This document shows positions 40,101-51,658 of a stretch of 64,000 nt of DNA, in pieces. Below the pieces are notes generated by a model. That model was not told where the DNA came from, made no database searches, and saw only the letters and a program-made list of their open reading frames with translations. The stretch is from NCBI GenBank assembly GCA_963969395.1, contig OZ017804.1:806001-870000 (forward strand), written 5' to 3'. The position numbers and the translations under genes are program-made. Source of the stretch: Pseudoscleropodium purum (lineage: Eukaryota; Streptophyta; Bryopsida; Hypnales; Brachytheciaceae). Positions within the stretch are counted from its first letter, which is position 1; every line of letters begins with the position of its first letter.

Positions 40101-42150
40101 AGAAGACCATTGTTGTTACAAGAAATTTTTGGTACATAGGTTGTTTGAAGTTTTTAGAATGATGGAGTAACTATTAGAGAAGATGAATGATGTATAATTA
40201 ATGTGAAAATATTTAGAGTAAGACAGTGTTAATCTTACAAAATATACGACTTGAATTACATTGTATAGTCCTACCAAATTGGCACCACATATATGGTAAA
40301 TTTCAATTAACTATGGCATTTGATTTATAAATTAGAATGATTTTGAGGGGTTTTTTAATATGAAGATTGGAAAAACAAACAAATAATATTTAAAAAATAT
40401 TTTTGGATTCAAAATTATGATCTATTTTTGCACACAAAAATCAAAGAAACTAACTACTTAGCAATGAACTTTATTGTGCACCTAACATCATTTAACACCC
40501 ATGCACCTGGTTAAGTATCATTAAACAAACTTTTTATCCCAAAAAATGTATGTGTCATATAATTTACAACTTTCCATAGTACATTGAAGAAATAAAAGTT
40601 TAAAATCCATAGGAAAAAATCCAAGGCAAAAAATATTTCATATTCATTATTGAGAAAAAAGTAGAGAGTGGAAAGAGACAAAATATGATTATTATGAATA
40701 CTAAATTTTTTAGAATTCAATTATAGAATTGAAAAATTCTAATCCCAACAATGTTGTAATAAAAAAAATCTAAATCCAATGTTCTAGTTGTTGTTTTTCC
40801 AAAATATTATGAATTGGGTTAAAAAATAAACTTCAAAGTTTATTTTAAAGTAGAGATTTTAGAACTACTTGCAAACTAAAACTTGTAATATGATAAAGAA
40901 ATTCCATATCATAAACTCACTTTTTAACAATATAGTCAAAAGTTATGTAATTTTTTGCGCCTTAAAATTACTCCTTGACTAGATGTTGTACACAAATTAT
41001 GAAGGGAAAAAATGAAAATATACAAATTCATAAATGAATGACCAAAACACTATGTTGGCGAAAATTGCTAATCTTTTACGGGCTAATGCAATCAAGTACT
41101 TTAGATTCATCACTAAATGTTTTTTTTCTTTCAAAATGTCATACACTTGACCTTCTTTTCTATTGTTGAACTACTATTTGACTTCATTCACTTCTACAAA
41201 AAAATTCAATATTTTGTTATGGTACATTCAATATTTTTTATTTGATCTAAAAAGTCTATAAATGAAGTCAAAGAAGATACTTAAAAATATTTGTTCTTTA
41301 CTTTGATTACATTGATAATAATTCACTCAATAAGGCCACTTTTTACGATGTTTTGGACAACTCTCATAAATAATTACTAGTAGAAACAAACCAAATGATA
41401 GATGTATAGATCAAAGCATATGCCCCCAAAGACCTTGAACCAATTTTCATGATTTGAAAATATAGGGTCTTCTTGAGGATTTATTCTTTTCTTGAATTCA
41501 ACACTAATTTTCAAAAGTAACTAGTAGGAGGTGAAGAGTTTTTTTAAAGCAATTAATAAAAGTCGATATTTTTCACATTTCAAGGATGCCCAATGAAAGA
41601 TAGTTTAGTGTCACTAGTAAATGTTCCTATGACTTCAACTTTGAAAATTTGTACTCTTTTCACATAGTCTTTAAAAATTCTTGCATCAATTGCTTTGAAT
41701 TCACTCTACTCTAACTTATTTGCTAATATCTAGGTGTGATATTTTATCCAATTTGTCTTCAAATATGTTGATCCTCAAACAAATGTCCATTTTAGGTGTG
41801 GATACCTTATTGCACTTATTATCAAGTGAGAAATCTGGGATGATTTGAAGTGCTTCACAATCATAATGGAGACATTGGAGTGCATAACAAAGCACATACA
41901 ATTCATTCCTTAAAAGAAATTGTTTTATTTTTTTGTTATGGTGAAATCTCTAGAACTATGCGTCCTTGGGTTATGTTCTTGGTATTGTTGGAAAGCCCTT
42001 TGTAAGGAAGGGTGCACAAACTTTGTTTCTTGACATTTGAAACTACTGTGCGAAAGTTATGAGTTTCTAGAGTTTGTTTTTTTTAATTGAAAAATTACAA
42101 ATTTTACTTTTATTTTGTTATACTCTGGCAATGGCACAGGGCACACTAGG
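37200..42150. other. AT-rich block between the two MART-family genes
   Basis: The composition changes abruptly to AT-rich after about 37,500 and returns near 42,100. Apart from the repeat copy at 40690-41000 and a TA/CA tract near 39,097, I see no gene or named element. Its sharp edges and repeat content suggest inserted transposon debris that pushed the two islands apart. Confidence 0.5.
40690..41000 (-). repeat. Dispersed repeat, partial copy
   Basis: It aligns in the same orientation with 10,520-10,920. Shared features include AATTATAGAATTGAAAAAT, ATGTTGTAATAAAAAA, CTTCAAAGTTTATTTTA and a TATxGTCAAAAGTTATG block. Confidence 0.6.
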
Positions 42151-42318
42151 TCACAATAACTTAATAATAATAACTCCTGATGAATCCCTCATTGAACTGC
42201 CACCTCACCCCTGGTCACTGTCCCAACTCATACGAATTCAATGATTCACGAGCAGACCTCCCCTGAGCTGCCAAGTGTTGCTCCTCTCAAAGCCAGATCA
42301 TTGGCTCGAGTGGTGTGG

Positions 42319-42367
42319 GTGGGGCCCGCTCCCTTGCTCCTCAACCATTTCGGACGGTTCTATAAGA
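42319..42367 (+). promoter_or_regulatory. Candidate core promoter of MART copy B
   Basis: TATAAGA at 42361-42367 is TATA-box-like and lies 174 bp before the ATG. GTGGGGCCC at 42319-42327 matches the TCP-factor site GTGGGNCC, frequent in promoters of plant growth-linked genes. Both are sequence matches only. Confidence 0.35.
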
Positions 42368-42540
42368 CCAGCCATGCCGTCTCTCATTCACCCAAGTAAT
42401 TAATCGAGTTGCCGATTTCTAGTTTCCGATCGACGTGAGTCCGCGTCTCTTGTGGCCATTACGCATTCGTGGAGCCTACATTGGTGTGTTGTGAGCTTTT
42501 TTGAGGGATACATTGGCTTCTTGTGAGGGCTTTGAGAGGT

Positions 42541-43232
42541 ATGGCGAGAACCGAGGGAGCGAAAGGTAATGCCAAGGGGAAGAAGCACACGGGTACAGCC
42601 GTGGCCAAGTCGAAGGTGAGTCCGGCTGTGAGGTTCACGGACGTGAAGGCGAATGCAGGGCAGAGATTTTCCGTCGCTGGAGCCAAAATGTCGGAGAGGA
42701 TGACGCACATTCGTGCAAATTTGATGCTCAAGCTGTACCGCTTCCAGCACCCTGCGCATCCTGTCAAGAGAGTGGCGGCAACCGAAACCATCAAGGAGAT
42801 GAAAGCCGCTGCAACAGGTAACTCATTGCCCGTCCCTGCATTGCAGTGCTTGTCACCGTATCTGCTGAATTCTTTAACTCTTCTTCGAGCTCGGAATCCT
42901 TATTTGTCCTCATTTTTGAATTATTGAAATGACCCACGTACACTTATAGAACAGGAAGTGCGAGAAGATACTTAGCTTATGATGTGTAGCGGCAGCTTTA
43001 TTGCACGAACTCTTCGATCAAAGTCGTGATGTACATACTTGTGAGAGTTCTTTCTTCGGTCTTGATTTCTTCGCGACCATGTCTCGGAAGCTTTTCCACT
43101 CTGACAAGGCATGTTGCTGTATTTTTCCCAGAGAGGAGAAGGCAAAAGGTAGCCCGCGCAGCCGACAATGCAGCCAGAAAGCGCGCAGTCGTGCGTGAGC
43201 GTCGCGCCTATGACATGGCCAAACACACTTGA
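42541..43232 (+). CDS. Small basic MART-family protein, copy B
   Basis: Exons 42541-42817 and 43132-43232 join at a phase-1 GT/AG intron of 314 nt and give 125 residues. The first exon encodes MARTEGAKGNAKGKKHTG, then KVSPAVRFTDVKANAG, AGAKMSERMTHIRANLMLK and HPVKRVAATETIKEMK. The second encodes ERRRQKVARAADNAARKRA and ends DMAKHT. About 70% of residues match copy A, with only short indels near the N terminus, so both proteins appear to be under selection. The protein is strongly basic and without recognised domain. Two ORF-sized frames in other phases of the region are shadows. Function is unknown; the composition suggests a nucleic-acid or ribosome partner, which is inference. Confidence 0.87.
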
Positions 43233-43543
43233 GCGCATAGGACAGCAATATTGAACATTTTTGCCGAGACTCAGCGGTCACCTGGTCGAGGCCGCGTTCC
43301 TCCAAATTATGCTTGCCCTGCTATTGGTGTTCCACGTGTCGGGTCAAGAATGCATACTAAGGATCAATGGGCGGGGCCGTATGAAACTTTTTGACTATCG
43401 CCACCGACGCGGAATAAGCACACTCTGTGTGCTTCTCTTTACAGATTGCGGACAGCTTCTTATAAGCTGCTCTTGCGAATCTTGTCAACACTCCATGTAC
43501 AGAGTTCACGAAATGTGTACATTTTTTAGTCCTTCATCCTGTA

Positions 43544-43549
43544 AATAAA
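43544..43549 (+). terminator. Candidate poly(A) signal of MART copy B
   Basis: AATAAA lies 312 bp after the stop codon of MART copy B. It is a sequence match only. Confidence 0.35.
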
Positions 43550-46500
43550 ATCCTCCAATCATGCTTAACGCGAGTATCATGCCGTCTCTGTACGCCTCAT
43601 GTCATGTTGTGTTTTCCTCTCGAGTGTAATGTTCTATGGTGGAATTCATAGTAAACTATTGCAGCCGCGACGCAGCTATATGCGATGGCTAATAACGCCC
43701 TCCAAATGTTAGTAAGGGAGTTCCTTAGAACGTCGATGAAGAGCCCCTAACGCTTTGGTCTGATGCGACAATGCTACAAATCTGTGCTCTAGCTATGAAG
43801 AGGAAACAGGCTGGACTGTATGTCCTCAGCAGAGGGCCGAACCAGAGTAAATTGGGTTCGTAGTTTGTAGTTGCAACTGTCAATGGGGTGTTTACAGTAA
43901 TGGTCGAAAGGGGTTGCTCCCAAGTCAGAATTTGGTAACATCAAGCGGCGATAGTTTACACCTCGCGAATGTACGAGAAATGATTTGCACGAGCGTATAT
44001 CAAAGATGTTTCTCATGTAATGTGCTCATACTGCCTGTGGGCCCCATAACGTCTGACGGAGTTTGATGGATTGACGGCCGTGCAATATTCAATAATACTG
44101 TGACAAGTATGCGGGGAATTCTGTTTTGTGATTTTAAAGAGCTCTGAGTGTACATAAGCTTAGATATGACGAACTGAGTTGATAAATTCACTCTTTCTTC
44201 AGTTTGCTCTGCAAAAGATCTGCTGCAGTGACTCGTGAACATCCAGTTACAATTCCACAACGTTGGTGGCTTAGAAACTCTATAGTAGACTCCGAACTTG
44301 GCAAATTCAATTAGCAAGCGACATGAATCTATCCGCGTGAACGAGTGACAAATTGGAGGTCAACATGTGTCTAGAGATAGTGAATGCATTCAATAAATTC
44401 ACAATGGGTCAGTCTCCCTTCTGACATCCGACAACCGTATCGCATTCTAAACAGAGAACACTGACATGCTTTTCCTCTATCTATCACCCTTGGAGCAGAG
44501 TCTGCTCTCTATGGCAGCTGCCAATCCTGAAATCACTAGAGCAGGAAGCGCTCCTCCCCAGTTTTCAATTAGAGGTGAGTCACATAAATCAAGACCCAGG
44601 GCAATCGATTAGTGATCAATGTCCATCCGAACGTCAGCTACTTTCTCCTGACGTTGTGTACCTGGATCTCAGCAAATAATTCTAGAGTGCGTAGAGTTGG
44701 TAAAAATTCCAGTACAGCGTTGTGAGAAGAAATATGCAGTCTAGCCCATAATGTGCTGCCAAGACTAGGGAACTTACAAACTTTGAAATAGAAACTCCAT
44801 CAGATTTACATCACAGGCGGCAAGCAATCTCACCGTTTGAAACCTCAATTAATGCACCTTCATGACATGCATGTTGAGATGCTAGATTAAAACGTCTACA
44901 ATTAAAGTGAGATGATAGAGTTATCCTAAAAGTTAAAGTTAAAGTTTAGAATTAGGGGTTTAGTTATGCAAACAAGAGCCCCTGGACATGCAATAGAATT
45001 GACGTGCTGGGTGCAAATTAGCATTCAGGAAATCCAATGAATAAATTTATTGTATCAATTCCTTGAGTTGCAGATTTGTATTTGAAATCACTATGTACAG
45101 CTGCACATGAATGGACCTACGTATGGAGGGTAATGATCTAGTTTACTTTGTAAGTGACTTAATGTTTTCAAGAGCATATTGCTAGAGCCGAATGAATGGA
45201 GTACACCCAACTCTGAAAAAGTAATTTTCATCTACTGGTTAAACAATGTGGTTAGCTTGATAAATTAGTGTTTCATGATTTTTATTCAAGGTTCTAAGTA
45301 TATTCACATAGGGAAAGAAAACTTGCAAAAATGAAGATTTGATGTTTAGATTTTTCTCAAAGAATAGACATTTTTCAAGGGACATTTAATATCTAATTAC
45401 TTGACAAACCTCTTCTTAATGCATTTGATTGAAAATTCCTTATTAGAACTTAACTCTCTTTTAACCCCTAAATGCCCAAGGCTTGTTTTGAGTTTCTTGG
45501 AATTTGCTCTAAATTGAACAAAATGCCAATATTTTGATAAGTTGGATCAATTTTTTTTGAATTGTAACCATACAAATTTAAATTAGACATGCTAGAAATC
45601 TCATAGGAAAAGAAAACACAACAATATCACTTATGAAGTGAAAGATTATAATGTTTGAATATGAGGGTGTTAAAATTGCAAAAGTAATGTGAAGTCTTTC
45701 GATCCTCTTTTCACAAGTCAAATCTAAAAAATTGGTGACCAAAAAAATATGAAGTTAAAGGGCCTAACATACATAACCCCAATCAATTTATGTTTTCTTA
45801 AAATCTCCTCTACAATTTTTTTAAATGAATTTTGAATGTGATTTTTTCGTTGAGATCTAGTGTATTTGAGGTTCATTTCCAAGAGTTCTCAACACTACGG
45901 GAAGTCAAGATTGAAATGGGTACCCTTGCACAAAATCTTGAATAAAAAAATCATTATCATTTATTTTCAAGATCAAATTTTTGATACTAAGACTAGACTT
46001 TAAGAAGAACTTTTCAAAAATATAAACTACTAAAAATAGCAACTTGGTTAGATTTTATTTAACTTTAAAGTTTATCAAACACCAAATTCTAGTGCCTTGG
46101 GCATTTAGGAGTTAAAATCTATAATTCCCTAAAAATTAACTCTCTAACTTTTAAAATCTTTAATTTCCTAAAATCCTGGCTAAAAAGTGGACCAAAACAA
46201 AAGAAGATAGATGGAGTGAGGGATTGTTGGGGAGGTGGATTCTGCCCTCATCATCCCTTGCCACTTTGTCCCTTTAGGGTCCAACCACTTGGAGTCAATA
46301 AGTGGTGGTAGTGCTAGGCACGCTCCCTAATGAATCATCCATGTAGCCCTCATCTAATGACCACGTCAACAGTCCTCTTCAAAGTTTCAATTGTTGACAG
46401 CCGAGGGCAAAAGATTCACTAGGCTACAAGTCCATCACTTGAAGATTGAAGGCGGATTGACACTTCTCCCAACTTAATCACGTCTCCAATAGAAGATTGC

Positions 46501-47506
46501 CACACCAATTGAGACGGCACTGTTGTTGCTATTGCATGCATGTGTTAAGGACCAAGAGCCTTGCTTGTAGCTTCAAGATGATAGATCCATTAAGGACTTA
46601 TAGTGATAGGGTGCAATTCGCTTTTTTGGCTTCAATTAGCTTCAACTTTGTTCCTAATGAGGCTAGCTTGCAAGTCTATCACTCCTATGGTGGAAGATAT
46701 GTGGCTTATTTGCTTGACCCTCTACAATCTTGTCTAGCAGTGGTGGACTTCTTTTCTCCAAATGTCAGTTGTGGTTCTCCTGTTTTTTGAATCCGTGTTG
46801 GAGTTTAGGACATTTGGGAGGATTGGTGGATTTCTTCGTATTTATTTAGTGTCACTTGTGTAGTCTAGGCGTAAGTATCTTTACACAAGAAAATGTGGTA
46901 AGATGACATGAATTATCATCCTAGGAAATTTTAGATGCCTTTCCAAACTCCAATATCCAGATGATCGTTTTCTCCTTTTCTGACTACTCTTTTTCACTCT
47001 CTTTTCCAAAATCACTACTATCTAGATCCGGTATCACCCGGTTTTCCAGTTTTGTCCCTTAACAAATTTGTTTTTGATTCCTCTGTTTTACCATTAGAGG
47101 GTTTGCTATTAATCTTTCAAGGAGTAGGGACTTTACCACTTTAGTCTATTTACTATACAAACAAAAAACAAACAAACAACAAATACCCAAGTACTCAAGA
47201 TGTTGTAGTGCACAAGGTAGATTTGGATCCTCACAACATCCCGGATGTCCGATTTGGAATGCAAGTCACTCAAAACTGCGTTCACTCCTCCTTACTACAA
47301 TGACAGATCTCAGGCACCTAGAACTGACAAAGGGGTAATCTTTCTAGGTGTAAGACGGATTCCAAGGTTGGCAAACCTTTCGATGAGTGGGAGTTTCTTT
47401 TGATGGTTGCTAATCTCCGTATAGAATTGTTTCCAATTTTGGATTTGCACTCACACTATTCTTTACTAAAAAACGGATTACTATTCCAGTAGTTCAAAAG
47501 TACTAC
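43550..47506. other. Intergenic region, partly AT-rich
   Basis: To about 44,800 the composition is island-like, without a supportable gene. One possible orphan first exon (ATG at 44512, donor GTGAGT) is discussed as a finding. After 44,900 it is AT-rich and contains the inverted-repeat element at 45450-46120. An open frame at 46497-46790 has no recognised motif. Confidence 0.45.
45450..46120. repeat. Candidate inverted-repeat element, about 670 bp
   Basis: CCCCTAAATGCCCAAGGC at about 45466-45483 recurs inverted (GCCTTGGGCATTTAGGAG) at about 46094-46111. TTAACTCTCT-type flanks lie on both sides. The interior is AT-rich and non-coding. Confidence 0.5.
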
Positions 47507-48330
47507 CACTACAAAAAAAACAGTGAATAAATGACTGCGATAAATGATTGCACAATAGTCATTTAGGACATTTTCGACTGCATCATGACTTCCGGACCTT
47601 CAGTCATTGTAGACGAGTGTCTAACTGTAGTGACTAGTAGTGTATTATTACCATCTTGGATGAAAAAGGGATGATAGGGTCTACGTGGCATTTGTGATTT
47701 TCGGGCGATTGATTTAGAAAGTGTGGGCAGTTGCCCATTCCACTCCAAAATTTTAGAGAAGCGGTATGACGTCAGCAATTTTGGAGTCACTCTAGAGTCA
47801 CCATGGAGTCATTGGCAAGTAGATATGGATTGACACGTCAGCACCCTTTGTAGCTATTTCAAAGTCATTCTGTAGTCACGAAAAGTGCTCTAGATGGTTT
47901 GCATGGTAATTTCCTGAAGTCATTTTTAAGTTTAGGATGAGTTGTTTTAAAATCATTTTGCGGATATGGAAAATTTCTTGGTTGCTGACATGTGGCGATG
48001 TGATGATTTATTTGCGAGTCATTGTGGAGTTATTTTGCAGTCGATTTAGGGGGATGACAAATATCCTTGTTCACACGTAGTTGATTAACGAGTCATTTGT
48101 GAATCACAATAGAGTTATTTGTAGGTCGTCATTTGCATACGCTAGATGCAATGTTGGTTGACACATGGCAATGATACGAGTCATTCTGTAGTTCTTATAG
48201 AGTTATTCATACTCTACTTGCTTCCAGTCATCTGAGAGTCGTTTTGAAGTTAGCCGATTTTGTTAAAGCATCCACGCAATCTCAAGAGTAGTCATTTCCT
48301 AGTAATTTCTATGTCATTTTCTCTCTCCTC
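47507..48330. mobile_element. CACTA (En/Spm) element terminus with subterminal repeats
   Basis: CACTACAAAAAAAACAGTG at 47507 is a typical plant CACTA terminal repeat. The next 800 bp contain many variants of AGTCATTTTGTAGTCA and related AGTCA/TGACT motifs, the expected subterminal transposase-binding clusters. A second GTAGTG at 47637-47642 could be the end of a 136-bp miniature derivative. The accessory-transposase-like pseudogene at 51659-55386 is oriented towards this end. I did not find the matching right terminus. Confidence 0.6.
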
Positions 48331-49449
48331 TATTCTTGACAAGGCTCTTGTTAGTCATTACTCATTCATATATGCGATGCAATTATGTTTTCAATGGAGG
48401 GCTACCTCTACTTTCTAATCTAATTCTGCCTTTAACACGTCTACGTAGCCTTTAATACTCTAGCACTCTCCTGTGGTGAATGCAAAGAAAGCCATGACCG
48501 GCGACATGATGGGTTTAAGAAACTAGACCTCATGCATTCCACAATCCTTTTCCAATGCAATAGGGAAGGGGCCCAATATAAAAGAAAGGCCTTCAGTGCA
48601 AAAAAAAAAGTGCATTCAGAGTACTTTGTTCATTATGGAAGACTGTATAGAAAAATAGAAGCCTATATGTACACAATGTTAAACAACAGAGTGTGAAAAG
48701 CCACCTCACATTGTCATCTTTAGGTACTTTTGGCTCCATATGGTACATAACCCTTTCACATCTTTGATAACTTTCTGGTGAGCTTGGGCATTAAGAAACA
48801 TAAGTGTTACCTCACCCTGCAAAATATCATAGACGTCCACCTCGAACCACGTTTCGGGAATGTTGTTTTAGTAGTATTTATATTTATCCGGTGTCGGGTA
48901 GAGAGGAGCGCGCTTTAGGAATACACGAGGTGTTTGGCTGCAATTGTTTGTTGTATACTTAGTGTCTTTTTCAATCATCAATCTTCAATCTTCAAACGGT
49001 GCCCATTGACCTATCATGTGTAGGCTCTAGATAGGTATCATGGTCAAGGAAAGGATAACAAACCACATGATACGGGACGAGTAAAACGGGACAGTAGACA
49101 TGAGCTACCGTCTGAATGATGGGATCCTAAACCTCAAATTCATGATCTGTTGGCCAAAACTCCAGACCGTAAGAACAAGCAAGTCTCGACCATGTGGGCC
49201 ATTAATCCCACTTCGTCACCACGACAATAAATGGGGTTGAGTCTTGGTTTTACCCAGACCGCCCGCAACAAGGTTTACAAAGCAAAAGGAAATAAAAGAC
49301 AACGAGCCTCCAAATTAGGCTAGGAATAACAAAGCCACATTCTACACATACATATAAAAAAAACCCAAAACATTCCTCTTCAAGTTTTGGATTCTTCAAA
49401 TCTTCAATCTTCAAGTCTTCATGTTTTAATAAAAACAATGAGAAATCTT
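48331..49449. other. Unassigned stretch inside mobile-element region
   Basis: This stretch has no recognisable coding. It has near-repeat phrases such as CAATCTTCAATCTTCAA near 48,977-48,995, echoed near 49,395-49,420. It may be part of an LTR-type element that also includes the following tandem array. Confidence 0.35.
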
Positions 49450-50340
49450 CAAAGTAGTACCCTAAAGTAGCTGCGACCTTTTATCTAGTGCCACAGATGG
49501 CTCACAACTCCAAATGCTAAGTGCAATAGCATTTTGGAAAGGTAACCCAGTAAAATAACACCTCTCTAAATTTCACTTCATTCTAAACTACTGTCCAAAA
49601 GTTATAGGCAAACAAAGTGGCGGCTCTTCTCTTTCTTGCCAACCAACCACTGCCTCTTCAAACTTCTATAACTTATGATGTACAAACCTTAAACACAAGT
49701 GTGATAGCAATTTGGAAAGCTAACACATCCAGCTACAGTATGTAAAAATTTTACTAAGAACTAAAACTCTGTCCATAAGTTACAGCCCAACAAAGTCTCG
49801 GTCTCCTATTTTGAGAACCCACTCAACCTCTAAACTTCTACACTCTATAACTTCTTCAATAAAACTCCAAATAGCTCGTGTGATAGCTATTTAGAGAGGT
49901 AAATAAACCAAATAACACTCATAAAATTTTCAAAAGAAATCCTTATACTGACCGAAGGTTATGGCCCTCCAAAGTTTCGGCCTTACTCTTCACAAGTGGC
50001 AGCCAACCTCTAAGTCATCACACCTCCATAACTTCTTTCTCCAAGCTCCAAATCTTAAGTTTAATGACTCTTTGGAAAGCTAAGATTAAGATGAACACAC
50101 TTCCAAAGTCCCTTTGCAAATTGATGGACTGAACGTCAGATATGGCTTGACAAAGTCTCAGCCTTTCTTCATGAAAGGCACTAAAACTCCTCAAATTCAA
50201 ACGCTCATAACTTTTTCATCCTAACTCCAAATCAAACTTTCAAACTCATTTTGGAAAGGCAATGTTACAAGTAACAATCTCACCAAATTTCATTACCAAA
50301 GGCCTCATACAATGGGAGATATCACTCCTTGAAGTTTTGG
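49450..50340. repeat. Degenerate tandem array, about 190-bp period
   Basis: Four to five diverged units share a common order of phrases: ACAAAGTCTCGG, then CAACCTCTAA, then CATAACTTCTTC, then AACTCCAAAT, then TTTGGAAAGCTAA, then CACCAAATTTCA-like. Arrays with this vocabulary are typical of non-coding internal regions of plant LTR retrotransposons. No flanking LTRs or polyprotein were identified. Confidence 0.6.
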
Positions 50341-50694
50341 ATTTTTTTTCATACCAAAATTTCACTATTCACTCCTACACACACACCTCCACACACTCTA
50401 AGGAATCTCCATCTCACCAAACTACTTTTCAACCCTCTTTTCAAGCAAGGAGGTGGGGCACATCAGCCCTTACTCCTCTCCTTTCAAGCCCCACCAAAAA
50501 TCTCCCTTTCTTTCTCCTTTTATATTTTCCAAATCCACCTAATCTTTTAGCAATTTTAATTAAAAGAAAGGCAAAAAAAACACATGAGCCTTCCAATCAA
50601 CTAGATAAGTAAAATTAAATGAACAAACCTAATAAAAATATCACTATAAAGTAGCCACGTGCCCTTATGGGTATAAAAGTGTTGAAATTCATCC

Positions 50695-50960
50695 TCCAGT
50701 TGCTAAGTCGCGGACTTGGTTGGAGAAGCGGTGGTCTTTGGCCGCCCGCCGGTCTGGGTTCGAATCCAATTGGACCTATCGAGCGGCTTGGGTGGCCTAC
50801 GGCTTGGCAAACTAGTGAGGTAGGAAATTGAATTAGCCAACCCGCCATCTACCCCCCCTGAGCTATGTCTGTGACAAGATGGTGCAACATCCGTATGCTA
50901 ACAGGCGCTCCGTTGCATCAAACCGTGGTTCTCGCCATGACCAACTCTTTTTATCTCAAC
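50695..50960 (+). mobile_element. tRNA-derived SINE-like unit
   Basis: GGTTCGAATCC at 50757-50767 is an exact RNA polymerase III B box. About 60 bp of upstream tRNA-like sequence precedes it, and a GC-richer body of about 190 bp follows. The upstream A box is not clear and a full tRNA cloverleaf does not form by eye, so this is a SINE rather than a tRNA gene. The boundaries are approximate. Confidence 0.5.
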
Positions 50961-51658
50961 TCTTTGTTTATTAAAACTCAAACACACAAAGTTCAGTAGA
51001 TATATTTACATGATGGAAGAATTTCCATCAGGACACCGCTAATCCACTAATCTTATCCACTGCCACTTTTTGCTTGTGCGCTCGTGGATTCAGAAGAAAT
51101 ACTTCGTCTCCGCAGCGATACTACAAGCAAGCCACCGATTAGAAAACATACATCAAGGTACAACGGAAATAATACATCAAAGTCATTCCACATACAGTCC
51201 TACTGTAGGACGACTCGCATCTGTCTTGGACATGACTGGGATGTGACTGGAAAATGAATTCTCATTACTTGTCGCTAAAAAAGACTTCTTCAGTACTTCC
51301 TTGTGACTACGAATCCACAGAGTATACTGGACAGAGTCATTTCAGGCAGACACGTGAAAATACCATAGGTACCCTTCACGGACTAGAAGTAATATGAAGC
51401 TCCTTGAACCAACTATAGCAAAATGACCCATTCTCACATTCAATTGAACTTCATGAAATGGTACCCCAACAATTCCATTCTACCACCATGGACGTAGAGC
51501 AAATTTGTCAACTGCTTGTAAATCATGATAGAAGAACCAACATCTACAATACATCATAATCTACCATGGAACTACAATTAGAAGGCTGAACTTACTGATT
51601 TTGAGGCTGGAAGGAAAGCTTTTTTGGCTGCTGCCAATGTAGTCCTTGTTCGGGCCTC
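50961..51658. other. Unassigned stretch with AGTCA/TGACT motifs
   Basis: This is non-coding by eye. Scattered AAGTCATTCC, GGATGTGACTGG and GTGACTACGA motifs resemble the subterminal motifs after 47507. It may be CACTA internal or 3' flanking sequence. Confidence 0.35.

Noticed and set aside
47507..47642. A complete 136-bp miniature CACTA element
   Set aside because: The right end GTAGTG is present, but the inner repeats match only in AATGACTG and the flanking triplets (TAC and TAT) differ. A larger element's terminus is at least as likely.
50700..50780. A tRNA gene
   Set aside because: The B box and T-loop sequence are present, but a cloverleaf with paired acceptor stem and a clear A box does not form. 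A SINE-like unit fits better.
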